From the NCBI GenBank assembly GCA_030696845.1, contig JAUYRJ010000043.1, positions 1 through 57,765 of the forward strand: DNA of 57,765 nt. The letters are read 5' to 3'. This DNA comes from Polynucleobacter sp. GTDB taxonomy: Bacteria; Pseudomonadota; Gammaproteobacteria; Burkholderiales; Burkholderiaceae. Position numbers and translations under genes: made by a program. The notes under the pieces were generated by a model. It saw nothing but the letters and a program-made list of their open reading frames with translations. It made no database searches and was not told the DNA's origin. Shown here one piece after another: positions 10,806 to 19,623 of the stretch (positions are counted from its first letter, which is position 1; each line of letters starts with the position of its first letter).

Positions 10806-11378
10806 ATGCCGAACGCTTTTAATACCCACGTTACCAATCAATCCACCATTCATCCGCAAGCTTGGGAGCGCGCGACACAAGTGAAGCTCTTGGTTTTGGA
10901 TGTGGATGGCGTTCTTACAAACGGTCAGGTTTTTTTTGGACACGACGGAAAAGAGGCTTTAAAGGCCTTTGATATTCAGGATGGTCTAGGCATCAAATTG
11001 CTTGAGCAATGCGGCATTGCGACTGCCATCATTACCGGACGAAATTCAAAAATGGTCCTAGCGCGCTGCGATGAATTGGGCATTAAACATGTGTTTATGG
11101 GGGTTGATAACAAGGCAATCGCATTAGAGGAGTTGCTTAAACGTACCCAGCTCACGTCCAACGATTGCGCCGTCATGGGGGATGACTGGCCTGACCTGCC
11201 TATGATGAAGCACGCCGCTCTTCGGGTATGCCCAGCTCAAGGACACACCGCCGTTCAGGAATATGCGCACTTCACCACGTCACGCGCAGGAGGATACGGC
11301 GCCGTTCGCGAAGTATGTGACTTGATTCTAAAAGCGCAACATCGCTACGAGGAACTCCTCAGTCAGGCGCGCGGCTAA
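10806..11378 (+). CDS. kdsC: 3-deoxy-D-manno-octulosonate 8-phosphate phosphatase
   Basis: 190-residue HAD-superfamily phosphatase that releases Kdo from Kdo-8-phosphate. Motif I is LVLDVDGVLTNGQ (about residues 31-43), motif II is the Thr in AIITGRNS, and the terminal acidic motif is VMGDDWPDLPMM. It lacks a cap domain, as usual for KdsC, which works as a tetramer. It lies 17 bp after kdsD, and its stop codon is immediately followed by the lptC start, consistent with translational coupling. Confidence 0.96.
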   Translation: MPNAFNTHVTNQSTIHPQAWERATQVKLLVLDVDGVLTNGQVFFGHDGKEALKAFDIQDGLGIKLLEQCGIATAIITGRNSKMVLARCDELGIKHVFMGVDNKAIALEELLKRTQLTSNDCAVMGDDWPDLPMMKHAALRVCPAQGHTAVQEYAHFTTSRAGGYGAVREVCDLILKAQHRYEELLSQARG

Positions 11379-12020
11379 ATGCAACTGAATTTTGCGCAAT
11401 TTAAGCTGGGCCTGATTCGCACCCTATTGCGTCTCATGCCATTACTTTTAATGGGCGGATTAACCTTACTTACCTTTTGGTTGGTTCAAAAAAATACGCC
11501 TCCGCCAAAAGACGCAATTGAGCGCGTTCGCCTTCATGAGCCCGACTACACACTAACGAATGGCGCACTTTCGTATTTGAACGAGCAGGGTAAAACGAAA
11601 TACCGCATCCTTGGGACAAAACTAATTCACTATGACGATGATGCCTCGATTGATATCACACAACCCAAAATGCGTTCGTTTCAACCCGATAAAGCGCCAG
11701 TTACCGTTCGTGCCAAACGTGGTCAAATCGATGGTGATTTAAGTATTTTGGACTTATACGATAACGTGGAAATCTATAGGCCGCCACAAGCTGCGAGCGA
11801 ATCTCAAAAAGCGAGCCCCCATATGTTGGCGCGCTCCAGCTACTTTCAGGTATTCATTAACGATGACGTCATTAAAACCAATAAGCCCATGGAGCTGGAA
11901 CAAGGTTTGTCGGTGATGAACTCAACAGAAGGCGGCATCTTTAATAATGTGCAACAAAGCATGACCTTGCTTGGTCTAGTCAAAGGCCGAATTGAGCCTG
12001 CCCAACAGGGATCAAAATAA
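11379..12020 (+). CDS. lptC: LPS export ABC transporter periplasmic protein LptC
   Basis: 213 residues with one N-terminal membrane anchor (LLRLMPLLLMGGLTLLTFWLV, about 15-35) followed by a periplasmic beta-jellyroll, including DYTLTNGALSYLNEQGKTKYRI and the YDNVEIYRP strand. LptC is the bitopic inner-membrane partner that passes LPS from LptB2FG to LptA. The start codon directly abuts the kdsC stop (TAAATG). Sequence conservation is low in this family, so the assignment rests on the fold motif, the anchor and its place between kdsC and lptA. Confidence 0.9.
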   Translation: MQLNFAQFKLGLIRTLLRLMPLLLMGGLTLLTFWLVQKNTPPPKDAIERVRLHEPDYTLTNGALSYLNEQGKTKYRILGTKLIHYDDDASIDITQPKMRSFQPDKAPVTVRAKRGQIDGDLSILDLYDNVEIYRPPQAASESQKASPHMLARSSYFQVFINDDVIKTNKPMELEQGLSVMNSTEGGIFNNVQQSMTLLGLVKGRIEPAQQGSK

Positions 12021-12021
12021 G

Positions 12022-12588
12022 ATGACCGCACCACAGCGCTTATATCTACTGTCTCTACCCTTTTTGCTGCTTGCTGTTGCTTTCTTCTCTGGCACTAGCT
12101 TTGCCGAAAAGGCGGATCAGGATAAGCCGTTAATTCTCAATGCCAATACCGTTTCGATCGATGATGTAGAACAAAAGTACCGCCTAGAGGGTGATATTCT
12201 TTTGATTAAGGGCAGCATTGTGGTTACTGGAGAAAATGGGGATATTGCCGTTGACCCCGAGGGCTATCAATTTATTGAGGTTAAGGGTAGCGCAAAATCC
12301 CTTGCCAGTTTTCGGCAACGTCGCGAAGGGGTAGAAAATGAATTCATACAAGGTTATGGAAAAGACGTGAACTACAACGGCAAACACGAAGTATTGATCT
12401 TGGTTGGTGATGCCAGCTTAAAACGCTTACTAAACATGCAAATGAAAGATCAATTGCGCGGCTGGAAGATTGAATACCGTGATGATACCCAGCAATATCG
12501 TGTAAGCCCCTCCAACACTAGCGCGAAATCCAGCCTCCCGTCCTCCCGAGCCATTCTTGCGCCGCGCCGTAAAGCAACTATCCAATGA
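12022..12588 (+). CDS. lptA: LPS transport periplasmic protein LptA
   Basis: 188 residues. A signal peptide ([22 protein letters not shown]) precedes the OstA-like jellyroll: [18 protein letters not shown], then a core containing [18 protein letters not shown] and a C-terminal YRVSPS tail. LptA forms the periplasmic bridge that carries LPS to LptD at the outer membrane. I choose ATG 12022, one base after the lptC stop; a longer in-frame start at 11992 would lie inside lptC. Its stop overlaps the lptB start by 4 bp (ATGA). Confidence 0.92.
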   Translation: MTAPQRLYLLSLPFLLLAVAFFSGTSFAEKADQDKPLILNANTVSIDDVEQKYRLEGDILLIKGSIVVTGENGDIAVDPEGYQFIEVKGSAKSLASFRQRREGVENEFIQGYGKDVNYNGKHEVLILVGDASLKRLLNMQMKDQLRGWKIEYRDDTQQYRVSPSNTSAKSSLPSSRAILAPRRKATIQ

Positions 12589-13349
12589 ATACTGAATCCA
12601 GCAATCCCGATACTCCCACCTTAACTGCGCACCACCTGCAAAAGCGTTACGGCTCTAGAACCGTTGTACGCGATGTGTCTATCGAGGTGAAATGCGGGGA
12701 GGTAGTGGGGCTTCTTGGCCCTAATGGCGCCGGCAAAACCACGTCGTTTTATATGATTGTGGGCTTAGTTCCGCTGGATGGCGGGACGATTAACCTAGAC
12801 GGCAAAGAAATTAGCCATCTACCCATTCATGAACGTGCTCGCATGGGCCTCTCGTATCTTCCGCAAGAGGCATCGGTTTTCAGAAAACTCAATGTTGCTG
12901 AAAACATTCAAGCCGTACTTGAGTTACAAGTACAAGGTGGAAAACCGCTTAGCAAAAAAGAAATTCAAGCGCGCCTAGATGAGTTGCTTGGCGAACTGCA
13001 AATCACCCATCTTCGCAACAATCCCGCCTTATCCCTATCTGGCGGTGAACGGCGCCGCGTTGAAATTGCGCGGGCCTTAGCTTCGCAACCTAAATTTATT
13101 CTATTAGATGAACCCTTTGCCGGTGTAGACCCTATTGCGGTAGGTGAAATTCAACGCATTGTGCGTTTTTTACGCGACCGTCAAATTGGTGTGCTGATTA
13201 CCGACCATAATGTCCGCGAAACGCTTGGCATCTGCGACCACGCTTACATTATCAGTGAAGGAAGCGTACTTGCCGAAGGCAAACCCGATGAGATTATCGA
13301 AAACGACGCAGTAAGAAGGGTTTATTTGGGCGAAAATTTCCGTATGTAA
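12585..13349 (+). CDS. lptB: LPS export ABC transporter ATP-binding protein
   Basis: 254-residue cytoplasmic ATPase that powers LPS extraction with LptF and LptG. Walker A is GPNGAGKTT, the Q-loop region is [17 protein letters not shown], the signature is [15 protein letters not shown], Walker B is [15 protein letters not shown] and the switch histidine is in [10 protein letters not shown]. All catalytic elements are intact. In most betaproteobacteria the next gene is rpoN; here only 54 bp separate lptB from hpf. Confidence 0.97.
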   Translation: MNTESSNPDTPTLTAHHLQKRYGSRTVVRDVSIEVKCGEVVGLLGPNGAGKTTSFYMIVGLVPLDGGTINLDGKEISHLPIHERARMGLSYLPQEASVFRKLNVAENIQAVLELQVQGGKPLSKKEIQARLDELLGELQITHLRNNPALSLSGGERRRVEIARALASQPKFILLDEPFAGVDPIAVGEIQRIVRFLRDRQIGVLITDHNVRETLGICDHAYIISEGSVLAEGKPDEIIENDAVRRVYLGENFRM

Positions 13350-13350
13350 T

Positions 13351-13379
13351 TTGAAGCAAATGTGATTTACTATTAAATC
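13351..13379 (+). promoter_or_regulatory. Possible sigma-70 promoter for hpf
   Basis: TTGAAG (13351-13356) and TAAATC (13374-13379) are separated by 17 bp, directly after the lptB stop and before the hpf Shine-Dalgarno. Matches are partial (4/6 and 4/6), so this is only a candidate. Confidence 0.3.
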
Positions 13380-13403
13380 GTTTCCACTCTAGAGGAATTG
13401 CTT

Positions 13404-13727
13404 ATGAACTTAAAAATCAACAGCCGTCATCTTGAAGTTACGCCCGCAATGCGGACCCACATCGAGTCTGGAATGGAGAAAATTCGCAAGCATTTTGATC
13501 ATGTGATCGACGCCACGGCCTTCCTGATGATCGATAACGCCAAAGAAAAATCCTTGCGCCAAACTGCCGAACTAACCATACACCTTAAAGGCAAGGATCT
13601 CTATGCGGAGGCTCACAATGAAGATCTGTACCATGCGATTGACTCTGCAGTAGGCAAATTGGAGCGTCAAGTCGTCAAGCATAAGGAAAAAGTGCAGGAT
13701 CACCACCACGAAAAGCACCCAGAATAA
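13404..13727 (+). CDS. hpf: Ribosome hibernation promoting factor (short form)
   Basis: 107-residue cytoplasmic protein that binds the 30S decoding region in stationary phase. The beta-alpha-beta-beta-beta-alpha fold is recognisable from NLKINSRHLEVTPAMRTHIESG to DLYHAIDSAVGKLERQVVKHKEK, and the C-terminus is rich in His, Lys and Glu. ATG 13404 has an AGAGGA Shine-Dalgarno 7-8 bp upstream; a TTG at 13398 is in frame but less likely. The short length means it lacks the dimerisation domain of long HPF. It normally follows rpoN, which is absent here. Confidence 0.95.
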   Translation: MNLKINSRHLEVTPAMRTHIESGMEKIRKHFDHVIDATAFLMIDNAKEKSLRQTAELTIHLKGKDLYAEAHNEDLYHAIDSAVGKLERQVVKHKEKVQDHHHEKHPE

Positions 13728-13764
13728 GGATTTTTAGCTGGGCAGGTCATATAATGAAATCCAT

Positions 13765-14220
13765 ATGAATGCCCTAATTGATCTTTTCACTACTGACTGC
13801 GTTGCGCTTAATAGCTCCGCCAAAAACAGAGCCGAAGCCTTCGCAGCAGCTGGAGATCTTTTTGGCAAACGCCTTGGCGTGAATCCAGAATCGATTGTTT
13901 CCTTCTTAAATGCCCGTGAAGACTTAGGTTCAACCGCGCTTGGAGCCGGAGTGGCGATTCCTCATGGACGCGTCAAGGGTTTAAAAGAACCGATTGCCGC
14001 CCTCATGAGGTTAATCGATCCCATCGAGTTTGCCGCGCCAGACGGCGCGCCCGTGTCGACCCTCATTTTTCTTTTGGTGCCAGAAAAAGCCACGCAGCAG
14101 CATCTTGAAATACTGTCCTCAATCGCCCAATTGCTCTCTGACCCCGAGGCTCGCGACAAAATTGCTCATGAAAATGATCCTGAAAAGGTGTGTCAGTTAC
14201 TACAACAGTGGGGTTCATGA
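13765..14220 (+). CDS. ptsN: PTS EIIA-Ntr regulatory protein
   Basis: 151 residues of the mannitol/fructose-type EIIA fold. The phosphorylated histidine is in GVAIPHGRVKG (about residue 67). In related bacteria it receives phosphate from the EI-Ntr/NPr or EI/HPr chain and controls potassium and nitrogen functions by protein binding. No Shine-Dalgarno is evident before ATG 13765; a TATAAT sits at 13750-13755, but no -35 is convincing. It precedes hprK by 3 bp, a conserved pairing in betaproteobacteria. Confidence 0.93.
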   Translation: MNALIDLFTTDCVALNSSAKNRAEAFAAAGDLFGKRLGVNPESIVSFLNAREDLGSTALGAGVAIPHGRVKGLKEPIAALMRLIDPIEFAAPDGAPVSTLIFLLVPEKATQQHLEILSSIAQLLSDPEARDKIAHENDPEKVCQLLQQWGS

Positions 14221-14223
14221 GTT

Positions 14224-15210
14224 ATGTCCCAACATCTGCTACTTGAAGGCCTCACCGCCCTCCAAATTTTTGATGACAATGTAGCCGAACTCAAGCTCTC
14301 GTGGATTAAAGGGCTTGAAGGTGCTGATCGTAAATTTCCTACTGAGGCCGTACGCGCCGCCGCCGCATCATCGGATTTAGTAGGTCACCTTAATTTAATC
14401 CACCCTAGCCGTATTCAGATTTTTGGCGAACAAGAGGTGGATTACCATGCAGACCTCACAGCAGAGCAGCGGCACGCGCAAATTGCCAATCTAATCTCTA
14501 AAACGCCGCCATGCGTGATCGTTGCCGATGGCCGTTCTGCCGATCCTGAACTACAACTCTTTTGCCAGCGATCATCCACCCCCCTCTTTACTACGCCGGT
14601 ATCGGCTGCCGAGGTCATCGATCATCTGCGCACCTACCTCACCAAGATTGGCGCCCCACAAGTCACGATGCATGGCGTGTTTATGGACATCCTGGGTTTA
14701 GGCGTGCTAATTACCGGTGAGTCAGGCCTTGGCAAAAGCGAACTTGGGCTCGAACTCATTTCCCGCGGTCATGGTCTAGTTGCAGATGATGCGGTGGACT
14801 TTGCGCGTCTCGGCCCCGATTACATTGAAGGTCGTTGCCCCGTGATCCTGCGGGATTTACTCGAAGTGCGCGGTCTTGGCTTATTGGATATTCGCACTAT
14901 TTTTGGTGAAACAGCAGTGCGCCGTAAACTTAAATTACGCCTGATTGTGCAACTAGTGCGTCGTAATGATGGTGAGTTCGAGCGACTGCCGATTGATGCG
15001 CAATTTGTGGACGTGCTTGGCGCCCCGATTCGTACGGTAAAAATTCAGGTGGCGGCAGGTCGAAATTTGGCTGTACTAGTTGAGGCTGCGGTCCGCAATA
15101 CGATTTTGCAATTACGCGGCATCGATACCTTAAAAGATTTTATTGAACGCCAGCGCATTCAAATGAGCGCTGAGGCTGAGCAGTCCAAAAATCAAGGTCG
15201 TCTCATTTAA
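14224..15210 (+). CDS. hprK: HPr kinase/phosphorylase
   Basis: 328 residues, a normal length. The C-terminal kinase core carries the P-loop [19 protein letters not shown] (about residues 162-180), the DDAVDF acidic motif and the signature [19 protein letters not shown]. The N-terminal domain is of the DRTGG/HprK-N type. It phosphorylates and dephosphorylates Ser46 of HPr; the HPr encoded at 47454-47723 keeps that serine. No sugar-specific PTS permease is in view, so a regulatory role is the reasonable inference. Confidence 0.95.
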   Translation: MSQHLLLEGLTALQIFDDNVAELKLSWIKGLEGADRKFPTEAVRAAAASSDLVGHLNLIHPSRIQIFGEQEVDYHADLTAEQRHAQIANLISKTPPCVIVADGRSADPELQLFCQRSSTPLFTTPVSAAEVIDHLRTYLTKIGAPQVTMHGVFMDILGLGVLITGESGLGKSELGLELISRGHGLVADDAVDFARLGPDYIEGRCPVILRDLLEVRGLGLLDIRTIFGETAVRRKLKLRLIVQLVRRNDGEFERLPIDAQFVDVLGAPIRTVKIQVAAGRNLAVLVEAAVRNTILQLRGIDTLKDFIERQRIQMSAEAEQSKNQGRLI

Positions 15211-15211
15211 T

Positions 15212-16105
15212 ATGCAAATTCATCTGATCACCGGCATTTCGGGCTCAGGTAAATCGGTTGCCCTAAAGGCATTTGAAGATGCTGGTTACGACTGTGTGGA
15301 CAATCTTCCAGTACCGTTGTTGGAAGAATTAATTCAAGCAATGGAAAAAGAGGGTCGTGAATTTGTTGCTGTCGCGATCGACGCGCGCAGAGGACAATCG
15401 CTCGCAGAGCTCCCAATCCTACTTGAAAAAATTCGTTTAAAGCATCAAGTTCGCGTTCTTTTTTTAAATGCCGATACTAATACCTTAGTTCAACGCTTTT
15501 CAGAAACACGGCGGCGCCATCCACTCTCGGGTCTTGTCAGTGAGAAGCAAAATCAATCCGCAACCTTGATCGAAGCCATCAATCGAGAACGCAACTTGCT
15601 TGACCCGCTTCGAGAACAGGCTCATAGCATCGATACCAGCAACTTGCCGGCACATACTTTACGGTCTTGGATTCAAGACCTCCTCAAAGATAAGCCCGTA
15701 GGCTTGACCTTAATTCTGGAATCATTTGGATTTAAAAAAGGCGTACCCAGTGAGGCTGATCTGGTGTTTGATGTGCGCTGCCTGCCTAACCCCCACTACG
15801 ACGCAATATTGCGTCCTCAAACCGGACATGATGAGGCAGTAAAAGCGTTTTTGCGTGATATTCCAGAAGTGATCAGCATGGAGCAAGACATTATTCAATT
15901 TATTGAAAAATGGTTGCCTCGCTACATTGCGGATGGTCGCAGCTATTTAACGCTGGCGATTGGCTGTACGGGCGGTCAGCACAGATCAGTCTATTTAATC
16001 GATCAATTGATTGCGCACTTTAAGCAAAAAACCGATTTGCACAAACGCATCAATTTATTACAACGCCATCGCGAACTGGATTCCAGTCCAGCAAAAGCCG
16101 CTTAA
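15212..16105 (+). CDS. rapZ: RNase adapter protein RapZ
   Basis: 297 residues. The N-terminal P-loop is HLITGISGSGKSVALKAFED, and the C-terminal half contains FDVRCLPNPHY and AIGCTGGQHRSVYL. In E. coli RapZ binds GlmZ RNA and presents it to RNase E, tuning glucosamine-6-phosphate synthesis; here the partner RNA cannot be identified. It begins 1 bp after hprK. Its last 56 bp overlap the 3' end of mutY, which runs the other way. Confidence 0.95.
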   Translation: MQIHLITGISGSGKSVALKAFEDAGYDCVDNLPVPLLEELIQAMEKEGREFVAVAIDARRGQSLAELPILLEKIRLKHQVRVLFLNADTNTLVQRFSETRRRHPLSGLVSEKQNQSATLIEAINRERNLLDPLREQAHSIDTSNLPAHTLRSWIQDLLKDKPVGLTLILESFGFKKGVPSEADLVFDVRCLPNPHYDAILRPQTGHDEAVKAFLRDIPEVISMEQDIIQFIEKWLPRYIADGRSYLTLAIGCTGGQHRSVYLIDQLIAHFKQKTDLHKRINLLQRHRELDSSPAKAA

Positions 16106-17234
16106 TCGGTTGCGGCAACCCATAGAGATCGAGGGCATCCAATCTCGCCCAGACAAAAGATTCTTTATCAGATTGCAGGGCTTCATCGAATTCACGCTTT
16201 GCATTTTGATCAAGCTCTAATACGGATGGCTGAATATGCAAAATGCGATGACTAAAGACATGCTTAAACCGTGTACCTAACTGCACTGTGCATTGCATTG
16301 ACCATGCAGCATTTTCCCCAAACCAGTCCGGCAATACCTTTAAAAGTAAATGGATGGCGCTCGATGAATCCAGTACTGGCGACGCCTTAATCCCATCAAG
16401 CTCTTCCCAAGCACTCTCCGGCAAGGACCAGAGACCGCCCCAAATCGCTTTTGCTGGTCGCTTTTGCAATAAGACTTGATTTTGATATAGAAACAACCCC
16501 ACATGGCACTGAAAATGTGGTGATTTAGGCTTAGTCACCTTTTTTGGGATTGCTAGCACCTGATCACTTGATTTCGCTTTGCACGTCCCTTCAAATGGGC
16601 ATATTGCTTTTTTGGTAATGCAGACTGGCGTTTTAGCTGTGCACCACGTTGCGCCAAAATCCATTAGCGCTTGTGTATAGACCGGCATTTGTTTAGGAGT
16701 CTGCGGTAATAGCTCATCTGCCAAATTCCACAAGCGATTTGTCGTAGCTTTTTCTTGAAGCGCCTCCGTAATTCCGAACAGCCGTGCTAAAACGCGTTTT
16801 ACATTGGCGTCCAAGATCGGCGCGCGCTGCTGAAACGCAAAAGCAGCGATTGCCCCCGCAGTTGACTTTCCGATACCACTCAACTGCTCTAGGAGCGCTG
16901 GGTCGGACGGAAATTGACCGCCAAACTCATTCACAATTTGTTTTGCGCAGGCATGCAAATTACGGGCTCTCGAGTAGTATCCCAGTCCGCTCCATTCAGC
17001 CAACACATCGTCAATATCCGCATCAGCCAAATGCTTCACTGTTGGAAAGCGTTGAATCATTCTGGGATAACGCTCTAAGACCGTGGCGACTTGCGTTTGC
17101 TGCAACATAATCTCCGAAACCCATACCGCATAGGGATCGCACACCCCTTGCCATGGAAGTCCGTGCCTACCCTCTGTGGCGTGCCAGCGTATTAATTGAT
17201 CTGAAAACTGCTGTCTTAATTTAGCGCTGTGCAT
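16050..17234 (-). CDS. mutY: Adenine DNA glycosylase
   Basis: 394 residues. Removes A mispaired with 8-oxoG. The catalytic glutamate is in SEIMLQQTQV, the helix-hairpin-helix is LSGIGKSTAGAIAAFAF and the aspartate is in ILDANVKRVLARLFG. The C-terminal NUDIX-like domain recognises 8-oxoG (VGLFLYQNQVLLQKRP onward). The iron-sulfur ligands are spaced C-X6-C-X6-C-X5-C, whereas the canonical pattern is C-X6-C-X2-C-X5-C. I start it at ATG 17234, 11 bp after mutM; a longer frame to 17321 would overlap mutM. The 3' end overlaps rapZ by 56 bp. Confidence 0.95.
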   Translation of the reverse strand: MHSAKLRQQFSDQLIRWHATEGRHGLPWQGVCDPYAVWVSEIMLQQTQVATVLERYPRMIQRFPTVKHLADADIDDVLAEWSGLGYYSRARNLHACAKQIVNEFGGQFPSDPALLEQLSGIGKSTAGAIAAFAFQQRAPILDANVKRVLARLFGITEALQEKATTNRLWNLADELLPQTPKQMPVYTQALMDFGATWCTAKTPVCITKKAICPFEGTCKAKSSDQVLAIPKKVTKPKSPHFQCHVGLFLYQNQVLLQKRPAKAIWGGLWSLPESAWEELDGIKASPVLDSSSAIHLLLKVLPDWFGENAAWSMQCTVQLGTRFKHVFSHRILHIQPSVLELDQNAKREFDEALQSDKESFVWARLDALDLYGLPQPIKRLLLDWNPVRDGVVIN

Positions 17235-17245
17235 GGCGATGGATC

Positions 17246-18082
17246 TCAACGCTTTTGGCAGTTGGGGCAAAAATACGTGGAGCGCTGTCCCTGCACCATT
17301 TGCTGTATTGGTGTTTTGCAAACTCGGCAGGGCTCGCCTCGACGGTCATAGACTTTGGTTTGCACCATAAAGTGCCCTTGCTCGCCAGCGCTATTGACAA
17401 AATCGCGTAGCGAACTACCGCCAGCGGCAATTGCTTTTTTTAATACCCGTCTGACTGCATCAGCCAAGCGTGCGCACTGCGGTTTTGTGAGTTTGCCAGT
17501 GGGCTTGGCCGGGTGTATACCAGCCTCAAATAGACTTTCAGAGCAATAAATATTGCCCACCCCCACAACCGCTTGACCCGCTAACAAAAACTGCTTTACC
17601 GAGATGCTTCGCCCTCTAGAGCACCGGTAGAGCACTGCCGCCCCGCGATCACCCGCAAAGTCTGGTGAAAATGGTTCTGTCCCCAGTTTCTGCAATAAGG
17701 GATGCTCTTCCAGCGACCCGCTTGCATAGGCATGCCACAACACTGCCCCAAATTTTCTAGGGTCGTGCAAACGTAAGCTGCGTTTTCCAAACACCAGCAC
17801 CACCCGATCATGGGGTTTGAGGGCTTCTTTTGCTGGTAAGACGCGCAATACGCCCGTCATTCCCAAATGAATCAACAGGTATCCTTGATCCATTTGCAGC
17901 AGCAAATACTTTCCCCGTCGCTCAATGGCATGTAATTTTTGGCCTATCAGAATGGAGCGCAACCGACTTGGCACAGGCCAGCGCAGACGTCCATCGATAA
18001 TTTGGACGTCCGTAACACTCTCGCCCTCCAAATGGGGCTGTATTCCTAAACGCGTTACTTCTACTTCGGGGAGTTCTGGCAT
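17246..18082 (-). CDS. mutM: Formamidopyrimidine-DNA glycosylase
   Basis: 278 residues. Excises 8-oxoguanine and FaPy lesions and cuts the backbone. It begins with the invariant MPELPEVE, in which the N-terminal proline is the nucleophile, has the LHDPRKFG region and the helix-two-turn-helix near KQFLLAGQAVVGVGNIYCSE, and ends in the zinc finger CRVCK...YFCPNCQKR. Genes mutM and mutY lie head to tail, so both halves of the oxidised-guanine repair system are likely co-expressed. The divergent TPR-LolB gene starts 29 bp away. Confidence 0.97.
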   Translation of the reverse strand: MPELPEVEVTRLGIQPHLEGESVTDVQIIDGRLRWPVPSRLRSILIGQKLHAIERRGKYLLLQMDQGYLLIHLGMTGVLRVLPAKEALKPHDRVVLVFGKRSLRLHDPRKFGAVLWHAYASGSLEEHPLLQKLGTEPFSPDFAGDRGAAVLYRCSRGRSISVKQFLLAGQAVVGVGNIYCSESLFEAGIHPAKPTGKLTKPQCARLADAVRRVLKKAIAAGGSSLRDFVNSAGEQGHFMVQTKVYDRRGEPCRVCKTPIQQMVQGQRSTYFCPNCQKR

Positions 18083-18111
18083 ATGTGGATTGTAGATTCG
18101 GAGATTAGAAT

Positions 18112-19623
18112 GTGCTTATGTCCTATTTATTGATCTCACACTCAAGTGCCGTACATACCGCCATTCGCAACACCATTTTGGGTATTGTTTTTGGAATCTG
18201 CTCTACCTGGCCTGCCATTGGCCAGAGTGCCAAAGGCGCAACGGGTGAGCAGGTATTTGAGATTTTGGCCTCGGAAATTGCCCTTCAGCGCGGCGAACCT
18301 GGGTTGGCTTACCAAACCTACCTCAGCCTTGCGCGCCAGACACTGGATCCGCAATTGGCGCAGCGTGCTATGGAAATTGCCATTGCCGCCAATGCGCCCG
18401 ATCTGGCCTTGGATGCTGCCTCCACTTGGGATAGCCTAGCCCCCGCTTCGGATGACAAACCCAAGGAGGTTCTGGTCACGCTCCTGATGCTCAATCAGCG
18501 CTGGTCTGATTCCGTCGGACCCGCGATTACCTTATTGCAAAAACAAAATCCAAGCGCCCAAGAACGTACCCTTAAGCAATTCCAACCCCTGCTTGGTCGC
18601 GCCATCGATGAGACTGCGGCAATGCGGGCATACTTTGATGTTGTGTCCGCCTTAAAACCGGCTCCAACCGATCCTGGCATTTTGTATACCTATGCGATGT
18701 CTGCAGAAAAGGTCGGCCGCTTTGATGTGATGGAACTCACCTTACGTCGCATTCTTAAAAAGACACCGAATGATGCCAATACCTTAAATGCATTGGGGTA
18801 TTCGTTAGCGGACCGCAAACAACAATTGCCCGAGGCGTTTGAATTAATTACGAAAGCCCATAAATTGGCGCCGCAAGATGCCTTCATCTTAGATAGCCTA
18901 GGTTGGGTCAATTTTCGACTGGGCAATCTTGCCTTAGCACGGGATCAACTAAACAAGGCCGCGAAGATGAAGCCGGAAGCGGATATTGTTGCGCACTTAG
19001 GTGAAGTCTATTGGGCGATGGGCAAGCCTACTGAAGCCGAATCTGCTTGGCGTCAAGCTGAAGCACTCGATGCCAATAACGCTACCTTACGCGAAACCCT
19101 AAAACGCATCAAACCCAACTGGATCAGCCCAAATCAGTCCACCAAAATTCAGTGGGACGGTCGCTTTGCGATCAAAATGAATGGTGGCGCAGACAGGCCT
19201 GCAGAAGGCGGCACGGGTGGCTTTACTTTAAGCCAAGATGCGCTCAACGATACCCTGGAAATTCGCAGTCCAATGGGTGGCTCCATTGCCAAAATCACCA
19301 TTACCCCTGGTGAAGCTGTTTTAGAACGGGATGGAAAACTCACCAAGGCAATTGATGCCGATACCTTGGTTCAAACTGCCCTTGGTCTTCCGCTCCCTGC
19401 TCGCGGATTATCCGACTGGCTGCGCGGTCAAGTTCGCCCTGGAAGTCCTGCCAGTCTTGAGCGCAGTCCGAATGGTCAAGTTTCAAAAATCCGCCAAGAC
19501 GGCTGGGATTTATCGTACGTGTGGAGCGACTCCTCAAATAAGCTTGAAAAACTCAATATGACTCGCAATACCAAAACTGGTCCTATTGACATTCGCCTCG
19601 TATTTGATCAAATTGATGACTGA
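18112..19623 (+). CDS. Fusion of TPR-repeat protein and LolB-like outer membrane lipoprotein-insertion domain
   Basis: 503 residues. A signal peptide (AIRNTILGIVFGICSTWPAIGQSA) is followed by TPR-like helices to about residue 340, including NTLNALGYSLADRKQQLPEAFEL and DAFILDSLGWVNFRLGNLALARDQL. The last 155 residues match LolB: WDGRFAIKMNGG, the SPMGGS loop, TALGLPLPARGLSDWLRG and a final IRLVFDQ strand. In related bacteria the TPR protein and lolB are usually separate genes before ispE. No lipobox cysteine is seen at the N-terminus, and LolB has no signal of its own here. GTG 18112 has a GGAG 8 bp upstream; ATG 18118 is the alternative. Confidence 0.85.
   Translation: MLMSYLLISHSSAVHTAIRNTILGIVFGICSTWPAIGQSAKGATGEQVFEILASEIALQRGEPGLAYQTYLSLARQTLDPQLAQRAMEIAIAANAPDLALDAASTWDSLAPASDDKPKEVLVTLLMLNQRWSDSVGPAITLLQKQNPSAQERTLKQFQPLLGRAIDETAAMRAYFDVVSALKPAPTDPGILYTYAMSAEKVGRFDVMELTLRRILKKTPNDANTLNALGYSLADRKQQLPEAFELITKAHKLAPQDAFILDSLGWVNFRLGNLALARDQLNKAAKMKPEADIVAHLGEVYWAMGKPTEAESAWRQAEALDANNATLRETLKRIKPNWISPNQSTKIQWDGRFAIKMNGGADRPAEGGTGGFTLSQDALNDTLEIRSPMGGSIAKITITPGEAVLERDGKLTKAIDADTLVQTALGLPLPARGLSDWLRGQVRPGSPASLERSPNGQVSKIRQDGWDLSYVWSDSSNKLEKLNMTRNTKTGPIDIRLVFDQIDD

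Noticed and set aside
13750..13755. TATAAT just before ptsN as its own promoter
   Set aside because: No -35 at a proper distance, and the start point would fall only a few bases before the start codon; ptsN can be read from the upstream operon.
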